A stretch of 12,426 nt of DNA, from assembly GCA_014381105.1 (NCBI GenBank), contig JACMIO010000044.1, positions 1-12,426 on the forward strand. The letters run 5' to 3'. Each line of letters begins with the position of its first letter. The stretch's first letter is position 1. This stretch comes from a bacterium (GTDB lineage Archaea; Thermoproteota; Nitrososphaeria; Nitrososphaerales; Nitrososphaeraceae). Position numbers and translations under genes: made by a program. Of the stretch, positions 1-6,808 are shown piece by piece. The notes beneath the pieces were generated by a model, which saw nothing but the letters and a program-made list of their open reading frames with translations, did not search any database and was not told where the DNA came from.

Positions 1-1
1 A

Positions 2-58
2 CCACAGCAAGAAGAACAGTTAGCCAAAGTCTTTTTGCCAATAATTGTAGCAAGTTAA
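2..58 (+). CDS. Possible 3' end of a gene cut by the window edge
   Basis: Frame 2 is open from the window edge to a TAA at 56-58 and encodes 18 residues ending KVFLPIIVAS. The glutamine/glutamate-rich start followed by a hydrophobic tail reads like a protein C-terminus. The fragment is too short to identify, and frame 1 is also open to about position 93, so chance cannot be excluded. Confidence 0.25.
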   Translation, partial: PQQEEQLAKVFLPIIVAS

Positions 59-297
59 AGGTCGTTAATAGGACTTTCAAATTTAGTCAATAAGGAAAGG
101 GGAAGCCCATGATTCAATTTTTGATATGCTTGAAAGAAAAATCCCCTAATGTAATTCCATAAATCAATCTATTGATGTATATAACACTATGTCAAGGAAG
201 ATAGTACTAGATTTTTGTGGGATTCCTTAACTTTCTATATGGTGTTGATTTCAAGACAAGATTAGATTATATATAATTCGTACAGAAGTTTAGCTAT
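59..297. other. Gene-free AT-rich spacer upstream of tRNA-Phe
   Basis: About 240 bases hold no convincing coding frame; the longest ATG-initiated plus-strand stretch I noticed is 17 codons from position 109. The only structures seen are a six-base inverted repeat (AGGGGA at 98-103, TCCCCT at 142-147) with a 38-base gap, probably fortuitous, and the tRNA promoter at the right end. Confidence 0.5.
267..276 (+). promoter_or_regulatory. TATA box of the tRNA-Phe gene
   Basis: TTATATATAA ends 22 bases before the first tRNA base, which puts transcription start at or just before the mature 5' end. It is the strongest TATA-like sequence in the window. Assignment rests on sequence and spacing only. 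Confidence 0.65.
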
Positions 298-388
298 GCC
301 GTCGTAGCTCAGCCTGGGAGAGCACTCGACCAGTATTGGGGTGAAGCTGAAGACCGAGCTGTCGTGAGCTCAAATCTCACCGACGGCA
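298..388 (+). tRNA. tRNA-Phe(GAA) with a 17-base non-canonical intron
   Basis: The acceptor strands GCCGTCG (298-304) and CGACGGC (381-387) pair perfectly. The D-stem is GCTC/GAGC (307-310, 320-323) and the T-stem GTGAG/CTCAC (364-368, 376-380). The discriminator is A388 and CCA is not encoded. Read straight through, the anticodon arm does not fold. Removing 329-345 gives a perfect stem CTCGG/CCGAG and the loop C-T-GAA-G-A, with anticodon GAA at 349-351, hence phenylalanine. The mature length is 74 bases. Splicing falls between tRNA positions 30 and 31 rather than the usual 37/38. T-loop position 54 is C instead of the near-universal T. Identity is inferred from anticodon and fold. Confidence 0.93.
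329..345 (+). other. tRNA intron with bulge-helix-bulge motif
   Basis: The fold matches the archaeal splicing motif. CACT (323-326) pairs with GGTG (340-343), including one G-U. It is flanked by three-base bulges C327-G328-A329 and A344-A345-G346. Inside, CCA (330-332) pairs with TGG (337-339) around a GTAT loop. Outside, G322-C347 and A321-T348 pair. Cutting after the second base of each bulge releases exactly 329-345 and restores a perfect anticodon stem. The outer helix is only two pairs, so this is a relaxed form of the motif. Confidence 0.85.
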
Positions 389-432
389 TTTATTTCTCAA
401 TGTCACAATTATGATGACAAGATATACAGCAG

Positions 433-459
433 CGGTTAATTCCATGAAATCCGGTTAAT
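433..459. repeat. Short direct repeat CGGTTAAT
   Basis: CGGTTAAT occurs at 433-440 and 452-459, spaced 19 bases start to start, in the gap between tRNA-Phe and the 3' end of the PH-SHOCT gene. Two copies of eight bases may be chance. No function is assigned. Confidence 0.3.
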
Positions 460-506
460 CCGTCATATTGACAAATAAATGAAAATAAACACTAGAATTA
501 CTCAGG

Positions 507-1052
507 TCACTTATTTAACAAATCTTTTTTCATTTTTAGAAATTCTTCGTCACTCAGAACTCCCTTTTCCTTAAGATTGGCCAACTTCAGTAATTCATCG
601 GCAATCGATTCTTTGAGTTCAAGCGATTCCTTTTGTGATTCAATTTTGATTTTATCCATTGAATTCTTTACATATTGAACTATTTGTTCTGCCGCTTTTT
701 TTGAAATAGCTTCCATTTCGTCGGCAAATCCCGGGGCCCTTATTATGATCTTGGATGAAAAAATTCCTCTTTCCAATTCTATTGAGGTTATTTTGTCATA
801 GGATACGGATACAATATTTTCCCTTACACCAAGTAGTGATGGGTCTCTGATTATAATTCTCTTGTTGGTAACAAATATTGTATCGGGGGTTGTAAATGAA
901 CCACCCGGTCTGTGCTTTGATTGTCTGGCAATAAATTGGACTTGCTCACCCTTATCTAACCTGTGTTTAATCTTGTTTACTTGTTCAAGTTCTTTATCGC
1001 TAAATTCCCAGGAATCATAAAGTTCTGCTTCAAAATCATTATCGTGGTTCAA
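507..1052 (-). CDS. PH-like domain protein with C-terminal SHOCT helix pair
   Basis: This 181-residue protein has no signal peptide or membrane segment. Residues about 35-130 resemble the bacterial/archaeal YokE-type PH fold: a strand-rich stretch with PGGSFTTPDTIFVTNKR, then a DKITSIELERG segment and IIIRAPG. A lysine/glutamate-rich linker follows. Residues about 148-180 are a SHOCT motif (ELLKLANLKEKGVLSDEEF), a short helical pair often found at the ends of proteins and thought to mediate oligomerisation. The start is TTG at 1052; an in-frame stop lies a few codons upstream and the next methionine is at residue 113, so TTG is effectively forced. A weak TATA-like sequence lies at about 1075-1082. 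It is transcribed away from the small bicistron at 1247. Ligand and role are unknown; a membrane- or stress-associated scaffold is possible but inferred. Confidence 0.85.
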   Translation of the reverse strand: MNHDNDFEAELYDSWEFSDKELEQVNKIKHRLDKGEQVQFIARQSKHRPGGSFTTPDTIFVTNKRIIIRDPSLLGVRENIVSVSYDKITSIELERGIFSSKIIIRAPGFADEMEAISKKAAEQIVQYVKNSMDKIKIESQKESLELKESIADELLKLANLKEKGVLSDEEFLKMKKDLLNK

Positions 1053-1246
1053 TGCGTGATAGATTTATGACCAACTATTAAGGATTCATTCAAAAAATTG
1101 CTATTGATATATCAATTTCACGTTAGAGATGTAGCTCATGAAAGAGGTTGGTTGTTTTTGATGAATTTTTAGTAACCTATCCTAGAATTTCATTAATAAT
1201 TTTCAAAAATTAATCGATTTACGAATATTACAACAAAATCGTTATT

Positions 1247-1441
1247 ATGTCCATGTGTTCAAGAAACATGAGGATGACCAATCCACTATTAATAGCAATC
1301 AAGCGAATCTTTTGTAATCATGAAAATACTTTTTCATTCAGAAAATATAACGACTTTGATTTTTATGAGTATGATAAATGTGTTAACTGTGAAAAAATTT
1401 TGAGATATATTCGGGGTTTTGACGAAAGCATTAGAGGGTGA
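1247..1441 (+). CDS. Small Cys/His protein, possibly zinc-binding
   Basis: This 64-residue protein is not a family I recognise by name. Its core has C23-x-H25 near IFCNHE and a C45-x2-C48 pair in DKCVNCEK, about 20 residues apart. That spacing fits one bound zinc ion in a small ribbon-like fold. Aromatic and charged residues lie between the pairs. Possible ATG starts are at 1247, 1253, 1268 and 1274; all keep the metal-site residues. Its stop codon TGA (1439-1441) overlaps the GTG start of the next gene in the sequence GTGA, which indicates translational coupling. The two products may act together, for example as a soluble metal-binding partner of a membrane protein; this is inference. Confidence 0.6.
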   Translation: MSMCSRNMRMTNPLLIAIKRIFCNHENTFSFRKYNDFDFYEYDKCVNCEKILRYIRGFDESIRG

Positions 1442-1656
1442 TAGTTTTCTACATCAATCTTCAAATCCTAATTATCCTATGGTGGATAGGAGCAATCGTA
1501 GCTGGATTATCGCTCCTAATACCACAGTATACTTACTTTCTCATAGTGGGATCTGTTGGATGGATAACTGTTGTTATAGCCTCTGGTCTAATAATCTACG
1601 CAATAAAAAGAAATGATAAAGAAAGTCAGAGAAATTTATCGTCTAATCTTAGCTAA
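1438..1656 (+). CDS. Small two-helix membrane protein
   Basis: This 72-residue protein consists almost entirely of two hydrophobic helices, at about residues 5-28 and 32-55, joined by a short turn containing P29. A charged tail follows (KRNDKESQRN). The pattern predicts a helical hairpin in the cytoplasmic membrane; by the positive-inside rule the KR-containing tail should be cytoplasmic. The start is GTG at 1438, inside the upstream gene's stop (GTGA overlap), so the two genes probably share one mRNA. Its last 8 bases overlap, antisense, the end of the convergent RAM-domain gene. No specific family is recognised. Confidence 0.65.
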   Translation: MIVFYINLQILIILWWIGAIVAGLSLLIPQYTYFLIVGSVGWITVVIASGLIIYAIKRNDKESQRNLSSNLS

Positions 1657-1903
1657 CTTCCTTTCCGCCTTGTTCCTCTATTACTACAAGAGTGACAGTG
1701 GACGTTATACCAGGTATTTTTCTTATTCTGCTGGTAATTGTATGATTCATTGTTTCAGTATTGTCTGATTTTACTTTGACGAATACATCATGTACTCCAT
1801 AGGTTCCGCGCACTTCCTTTACATCAGTGAGTTTTGAAATTTCGTCTATTATTCTTTCTTCAGAGCCCAACGTACAATTTACGAGTATATATGCAGTAGA
1901 CAA
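1649..1903 (-). CDS. Stand-alone Lrp/AsnC ligand-binding (RAM) domain protein
   Basis: At 84 residues this is the size of a single RAM domain, the effector-binding and oligomerisation half of Lrp/AsnC regulators, with no helix-turn-helix. The family pattern is clear: MSTAYILVNCTLGSEERI at the N-terminus, VKEVRGTYGVHDVFVKV in the centre with the glycine-containing turn, then RKIPGITSTVTLVVI. Such single-domain versions are common in archaea. They form dimers and higher rings, bind amino acids or similar ligands, and may modulate full-length Lrp proteins. The start is TTG at 1903; no ATG or GTG lies between it and the upstream stop, and it matches the family N-terminus. A TATA-like sequence at 1925-1932 lies about 27 bases upstream, consistent with a leaderless mRNA. 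The ligand is not predictable. Confidence 0.88.
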   Translation of the reverse strand: MSTAYILVNCTLGSEERIIDEISKLTDVKEVRGTYGVHDVFVKVKSDNTETMNHTITSRIRKIPGITSTVTLVVIEEQGGKEVS

Positions 1904-1975
1904 TAATGATTCTAGAAATTTAGTGTATTTTAGTCTTTTCTATAAAATGTAGTTTCTAAATTACAAATACTATCT

Positions 1976-2800
1976 TTATTCATTTAAAGTATAAAGTTTG
2001 TAAAGCTCTCCAGTACGTTTACTTACGTAATTCCATTCTCTTGCACTATAATTCACTCTAACAAATTTTTGTCGCAATTCTGGATGCAACCTAACATATA
2101 CGTCATCTCCTATTGTGATATTGTTTGACTTGGTTAGGGAAGTCATCTTTGCTGAAACACTCATACAATAACTTAAGATATCGAGCGGTGATTTTTGATC
2201 ATGGCCGTACTGCACAATAATATTTTCGCCTTCATCAATTCCTATTTTGGCACTTAGGTCGGGATAATCATATTGATTTAGAATTGGATTTAATCCATTT
2301 TTTATGATTGTAAGCATAGAGATTCCACATCTGACGGCTCTATCACATACTACAAATTTATTAGATAATGAAGGGAAAAATGCAATAACTGCATCACCTA
2401 CATATTTTAGCACAAATCCTCCATACCTATAGACTGTGGATGACATTTCATATGTAAACGCACGGATTATTGTTACCAACTTATCTACCGGAATCGTCAT
2501 TGACAGATTCGTAGATCCTACCAAGTCTACGTATAATATGACAAGTGGAATTTTGGAATTTACATGATTTTTGAGGAAATTCTGTCCGGGTTCTATGTTT
2601 GAGTCGTACTGATATCTCCTTTTAAGTGCCTCCCATATCCTGTTCTGTGTCAGCTTAATTTGGGTGTCAGTGTCGTAAATAACTTCAGATTCCACGCGAC
2701 CCTTCTTTTCATCTGTAATCATAGAAATAAAAGGCGATCTCTTAGTCACGTTTTGAGTTTTTGTTTCATCAACTTCCTTATTGTCCCTAGTCATGTGCAC
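1976..2800 (-). CDS. Class III adenylate/guanylate cyclase homologue, possibly altered activity
   Basis: This 274-residue soluble protein has an N-terminal region of about 80 residues with no recognised domain, then one cyclase homology domain at about 84-270. Both metal-binding aspartates are present: D92 in YVDLVGSTNLS and D136 in KYVGDAVIAFF. K132 and D207 (PLDILS) occupy the positions that read the adenine base in adenylate cyclases. In the following motif the usual transition-state asparagine and arginine (VNxAxR) are replaced by S214 and K218 (MSVSAKM). Metal and nucleotide binding may therefore be kept while cyclisation is weak, absent or different. Class III domains work as dimers, so a partner could also complement it. 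The start is GTG 2800 or ATG 2794, with a TAG just upstream. Whether ammonia-oxidising archaea use cAMP is not evident from this sequence. Confidence 0.83.
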   Translation of the reverse strand: MHMTRDNKEVDETKTQNVTKRSPFISMITDEKKGRVESEVIYDTDTQIKLTQNRIWEALKRRYQYDSNIEPGQNFLKNHVNSKIPLVILYVDLVGSTNLSMTIPVDKLVTIIRAFTYEMSSTVYRYGGFVLKYVGDAVIAFFPSLSNKFVVCDRAVRCGISMLTIIKNGLNPILNQYDYPDLSAKIGIDEGENIIVQYGHDQKSPLDILSYCMSVSAKMTSLTKSNNITIGDDVYVRLHPELRQKFVRVNYSAREWNYVSKRTGELYKLYTLNE

Positions 2801-2942
2801 CGGCTAACCGATCTTCTAGATAGTTCTCAACTAATAATAAGATATTGAACTAATGATAGTTACCGAAATTCAAATAATCAAGCAAGAAAACTACTTTTCA
2901 AACACATAACCAAAAATCAAGGAAACTTTGAGCAAGCAATAA

Positions 2943-3869
2943 ATGGTTATGTGTGAAGAAAGACTAATTAGGACTAAAGTTTATCTTGATGAAAGATACC
3001 TATTTTTTATGAGAATTCCAAATAAAGTTGAAGATGATTTTGCCAAGAAATTAAATGAATACTTTGATGTAATTGAGGACGCTTATTTACAAAGCATGAA
3101 ACCCGCCTTAACTACAACGGAAGTTAATGTAATGCTCCAAGATGGGTCTGTTACAAAATCGATGACCTTCGATCCCCAATCAGTTATCGGATTTTATCGA
3201 TCCTTTCTAAAAGACCTGAAAAACTGGGAAGTAGGGAATATTCAGGAGACAACGGGCGAGTTAAATAGAATCTATTGTCAAATTTCTGCTGATCTTGATA
3301 TCTATGTTATCAAGGGATTTTTTGGAATACAATATAATATTTTACCATACTATAAACCAGATAAACAAGTCATACAGATACAAAAGGAATTAATAGATCT
3401 TTCTGCTAGTAACTCTTCACAATTAGAATCAGTAGCAAATATTGGTAACAGTACAATAAAACAGGAGCTAAAGAATATGGAATTGGATGATTTAAAGTTT
3501 GAGGATTTGTTTGAAACATTACTAGAAGATCAGGATTTAATGAGCGAGTTAGAAGACAAAATAAAAAACGTTGAGAAATTATATCCAGAATTGGAAGGAG
3601 CTGAAAAAAAGAATACATCTTTGATTTATGAACTTGAAAATTTGATAATGAAGGTCTATCAGGTTACTCCAATTTTAATAGATTATAATAGACTTATGCA
3701 GGGTGAAGAAGGCATAATTGTCTATTTTGATGTAGAACCCAGGGTTGATGCAAAAGCAAAAAGAAGTACAAATAAAACTGTAAATTTCTCGCGTATGACA
3801 CCTCCCACAAAGCAAAGAATTGGTGAACTTTTTAAAGAAATAACCACGGCATTACACAACCAGAGATAG
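2943..3869 (+). CDS. Conserved-looking hypothetical protein, acidic helical centre
   Basis: I do not recognise this 308-residue protein. It has no signal peptide or membrane helix. Residues 1-145 look globular, alternating strands and helices (VYLDERYLFFMRI, DLDIYVIKGFFGIQYN). Residues 150-175 are serine/asparagine-rich and probably a flexible linker. Residues 175-235 are strongly acidic and helical (LDDLKFEDLFETLLEDQDL), perhaps coiled coil or a protein-binding surface. Residues 240-305 form a second small ordered part ending in basic residues. Codon use and base composition resemble its neighbours, so it is very likely a real gene. Starts at 2943 and 2949 are both ATG. It lies alone, 63 bases before threonine ammonia-lyase on the same strand, so co-transcription is possible. 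Confidence 0.8.
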   Translation: MVMCEERLIRTKVYLDERYLFFMRIPNKVEDDFAKKLNEYFDVIEDAYLQSMKPALTTTEVNVMLQDGSVTKSMTFDPQSVIGFYRSFLKDLKNWEVGNIQETTGELNRIYCQISADLDIYVIKGFFGIQYNILPYYKPDKQVIQIQKELIDLSASNSSQLESVANIGNSTIKQELKNMELDDLKFEDLFETLLEDQDLMSELEDKIKNVEKLYPELEGAEKKNTSLIYELENLIMKVYQVTPILIDYNRLMQGEEGIIVYFDVEPRVDAKAKRSTNKTVNFSRMTPPTKQRIGELFKEITTALHNQR

Positions 3870-3932
3870 CAGATACAATTTGTAGCGCAATAAAACAAAA
3901 TTCATAATGTTGGTTGAATAAGGGTTATTTGA

Positions 3933-5180
3933 TTGAACAATCTTAGCAAGATGTATTTGAAGGGTAAAATTCCTTCGGTAGACGATATAATCAGGGCCCA
4001 GAAATTGATGGACAAGGCACATGTAAAAAGGACGCCGTTATTAAAGTCAAACACATTTTCAAAATCTGCACGCGCTAGCATCTTTTTGAAATATGAATCC
4101 TTTCAAAAAACCGGATCTTTCAAAGTTAGAGGAGCATATTCAAAAATTAACTCACTTACTGATGAGCAGTGCAAAGCGGGGGTTATCGCGGCCTCAGCAG
4201 GCAATCATGCACAAGGTGTTGCTTATGCTGCTTTGAAGAGAAATATTAAATGCAGTATTGTTATGCCAAAAAATGCATCTCCTGCAAAGGTGGCTGCCAC
4301 GCGTTCTTACGGTGCAAATGTGATTCTCTCAGGGGACACATACGATGAATCTTGGAAAACAGCTGATTTGTTGGCAAGGGAGAGTGGGTATTCTATAATT
4401 CACGCGTTTGATGACCCTGTAGTCATTGCAGGTCAGGGTACTATTGGTTTGGAATTAATGGAAGATTTGAAAGATATTGATACTGTTTATTTACCACTCG
4501 GTGGCGGTGGACTTGCCTCAGGAGTATCTATAGCAATTAAGGCTAAAAGACCTAATGTCAAGATTATCGGTGTTGAATCCAAGCAATTTCCAGCTATGAA
4601 AAAGTCACTGGATAATGGCAGTCTTTGTCATATCGCTGGCGGATTTACTATCGCTGATGGTATTTCAGTCAAGTCTCCAGGCGAGTTAACATTTGAAATT
4701 TGCTCAAAATATCTTGACGATGTTGTTACTGTAGATGATGTTGCTATAGTAGAGACCATGTTTACTCTGATGGAAAGAGAAAAAGTTGTAGTTGAACCTG
4801 CAGGAGCAGCGAGTCTGGCATATGTTCTTTCTAATGGTAAAGTAAAAAATAATCAAAATATTATTTCAATACTTTCAGGCGGTAATATCGACATGTATCT
4901 ATTAGGTCAAATAGTATCAAAAGGATTGATGCAAATGGGAAGATTAGTCAAGATATTTATCCAGTTGCCAGACAAGCCCGGAGCATTAAAGGGTGTTGTT
5001 GATAAAATAGCAGAACTGAGTGTCAATATAGTTCAAGTCGAACATGATCGCTTGAGCTCAAACGTAGCTGCAGGATCGGCTGGCGTATATCTAAGTTTAG
5101 AACTTGAAGATGAAAAGCATTCAAGGAGACTTTTAGATTTTCTAAAAAAGGAAAAAATGGTGTTTAAGGTTGTACCTTAA
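3933..5180 (+). CDS. ilvA: Threonine ammonia-lyase (threonine dehydratase) with ACT domain
   Basis: A PLP fold-type II enzyme that converts L-threonine to 2-oxobutyrate and ammonia, the usual first step to isoleucine. K64 in GSFKVRGA is the PLP-linked lysine. SAGNHAQG (88-95) contacts substrate, GGGGL (190-194) binds the PLP phosphate, and SGGNID (315-320) lies near the pyridine ring. Residues about 337-412 form one ACT domain (IFIQLPDKPGALKGVVDKIA), so allosteric control by an amino acid is likely. The 415-residue length fits the short single-ACT type also called TdcB-like. The start is TTG 3933, directly after an in-frame TGA, or ATG 3951, which fits the family N-terminus slightly better. 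Its TAA overlaps the stop of the convergent HMG-CoA synthase gene by four bases. A serine dehydratase role cannot be excluded. Confidence 0.94.
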   Translation: MNNLSKMYLKGKIPSVDDIIRAQKLMDKAHVKRTPLLKSNTFSKSARASIFLKYESFQKTGSFKVRGAYSKINSLTDEQCKAGVIAASAGNHAQGVAYAALKRNIKCSIVMPKNASPAKVAATRSYGANVILSGDTYDESWKTADLLARESGYSIIHAFDDPVVIAGQGTIGLELMEDLKDIDTVYLPLGGGGLASGVSIAIKAKRPNVKIIGVESKQFPAMKKSLDNGSLCHIAGGFTIADGISVKSPGELTFEICSKYLDDVVTVDDVAIVETMFTLMEREKVVVEPAGAASLAYVLSNGKVKNNQNIISILSGGNIDMYLLGQIVSKGLMQMGRLVKIFIQLPDKPGALKGVVDKIAELSVNIVQVEHDRLSSNVAAGSAGVYLSLELEDEKHSRRLLDFLKKEKMVFKVVP

Positions 5181-6601
5181 CTGCAGTAGCAATATTCTCT
5201 AAAGCCAGCTTTATCTGCGGTAGAACCACCAATTTTTACCAAGACAAACTCATTTTTGGCTCTTGCGTAAGAATCAGTCAGATTTCGTTGATTTTCACGT
5301 AGAATTTGATACTCATCCATTGTTAATTTCTTACGTGATCCAATCTCCTCTTCAAGATTCATACTCTTTACTATGTCTTTGTAGCTTGATTGGATAACTC
5401 CTGTGAAAACCATCGCGCTGCTACCACTTCCATAGGACCCAAATCCTACCCTGCAGCCTTCAATGTCGTTATTCTTCTTATATTCATATTCGAGTAAACT
5501 TCTAAGTCCCATATACATTGATGCTGTATACAAGTTTCCAATGCTATTAGAGGCCTCAAGAGAGCTTGCCATCTTCTTCTCATACACCTCGTTGTAGAAG
5601 GATGTTTGCATGAATGCTTTTCTGAATTGTTCGTCTGCCTTCATGAATTCCTTGTCAGCCAGCATTGATTCTATTGTACCTCTACTGTCCTTTGGCACGG
5701 GTTCGTCGAAGCCTATCTCCTTGATGACATGTTGCCATCGAGGAAGAGTTCTCCATTCATGTCTTAGCAAATAAGCGAGTGCCTTTTCTCCCATTCTTCT
5801 ATATGGCAAATGCACTGTAAACAGATCAATGTAATCTGTTATCGATTCCCCATCCTTAAGATGAATTAATCCAGTTCTGATTGCCTTTTCCTTGTAGCTG
5901 TCAAAGGCCTTCCTAACTTGGATTAAGTATAATAAATTAGAGTACAATCCATTTACAAGCGGAGTTTCCTTTCCAAAAGGCCTGTAGAAATCATATTCAT
6001 TTTTGATGATTGTTGACGTGACTTTAGGGTCCAATGCCAACAATCTCGGGTTTTCTTTTATCAAAAGTGCTACTGCTCCAGCACCCTGCGTGTATTCTCC
6101 TGCTGATCCGATGTCGTATTTGGCTATATCACTTACGACTACAATGGCCGCTTTTCCATTGTGCTCTTCAGCTCTAATCCAATTGGTATTGTCATAAATT
6201 GCATAAGATCCACTGACACAGGCAAATTTGCATTCAATACCACCAGCATGTTCAAAACTACTATCGCCATACACCTGTTCAAGCATACCCACAACAAATG
6301 AGTTCAGCGCCTTTGATTCATCTATACTTGATTCCGTCGCTACATATAATCTGCCGATATCATTTGGGTGCAAGTTGTTTTTCTTCATTAATTCTAGACA
6401 TGCATTTGATGCCATACAAGCCGCATCCTGATTTGTGTCGACCATGGCCATCTTCTTTATGCCAATACCATGTTCTAGCTTTTGAGGATCAATACCTCTT
6501 GCTTGAGCAAAATCCTTATAATCGATGTACAGTTTTGGAACGTATATAGCAAGGTCGTCAATGCCAGCTGGCATGTTAACAATTTTTCTCATAATAGACA
6601 T
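5177..6601 (-). CDS. Hydroxymethylglutaryl-CoA synthase
   Basis: Condenses acetyl-CoA with acetoacetyl-CoA to HMG-CoA, the committed entry to the mevalonate pathway for archaeal ether lipids and prenyl chains of quinones. It is a thiolase-fold enzyme with the expected triad: E90 in VATESSIDESKA, C128 (acyl carrier) in CKFACVSGSYA, and H264 in VHLPYRRMGEKA. SNSIGNLYTASMYMGLRSLL (351-370) and GSYGSGSSA (388-396) are family motifs of the C-terminal half. At 474 residues it is nearer to eukaryote/bacterial-type enzymes than to the roughly 350-residue form of methanogens. The thiolase and DUF35 partners often adjacent in methanogens are absent here. The start is ATG 6601 (ATG 6592 is an alternative), with a TATA box upstream. 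The C-terminus ends in a cysteine pair (CYC) of unknown meaning. Confidence 0.93.
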   Translation of the reverse strand: MSIMRKIVNMPAGIDDLAIYVPKLYIDYKDFAQARGIDPQKLEHGIGIKKMAMVDTNQDAACMASNACLELMKKNNLHPNDIGRLYVATESSIDESKALNSFVVGMLEQVYGDSSFEHAGGIECKFACVSGSYAIYDNTNWIRAEEHNGKAAIVVVSDIAKYDIGSAGEYTQGAGAVALLIKENPRLLALDPKVTSTIIKNEYDFYRPFGKETPLVNGLYSNLLYLIQVRKAFDSYKEKAIRTGLIHLKDGESITDYIDLFTVHLPYRRMGEKALAYLLRHEWRTLPRWQHVIKEIGFDEPVPKDSRGTIESMLADKEFMKADEQFRKAFMQTSFYNEVYEKKMASSLEASNSIGNLYTASMYMGLRSLLEYEYKKNNDIEGCRVGFGSYGSGSSAMVFTGVIQSSYKDIVKSMNLEEEIGSRKKLTMDEYQILRENQRNLTDSYARAKNEFVLVKIGGSTADKAGFREYCYCS

Positions 6602-6628
6602 TTAAAGGTACTTGTTGCTATTCGACTC

Positions 6629-6638
6629 TAATTAAAAG
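6629..6638 (-). promoter_or_regulatory. TATA box of the HMG-CoA synthase gene
   Basis: On the minus strand CTTTTAATTA lies 28-37 bases before the ATG at 6601, implying a very short leader. A run of eight T on the minus strand (6646-6653) just upstream could end transcription arriving from mqnC. Both calls are from sequence alone. Confidence 0.5.
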
Positions 6639-6808
6639 AAATTCGAAAAAAAATTGAGGTCTTTTTAAGAAAATTGTATTATTTATGCGCTAATAATTAG
6701 TATGATTGTCAAGTAATGAAACCTTTTTTTATCTGAAGTATGAGGAAATTGGCGAATTGAACTGTTCTTTTTTGCAGATTTACTGTCAATGTTTTACAAT
6801 AGAGATGA

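Noticed and set aside
98..147. AGGGGA...TCCCCT inverted repeat
   Set aside because: Six-base arms with a 38-base gap in non-coding DNA are expected by chance; no run of T or other terminator feature follows.
401..419. TGTCA...TGACA hairpin after tRNA-Phe as a terminator
   Set aside because: Five pairs around a nine-base loop without a T-tract is too weak, and archaeal termination relies mainly on T-runs.
1419..1616. Open frame of 65 codons overlapping the small bicistron
   Set aside because: It overlaps both small genes in another frame and encodes a low-quality, compositionally odd sequence. The 1438-1656 frame gives a convincing membrane hairpin instead.
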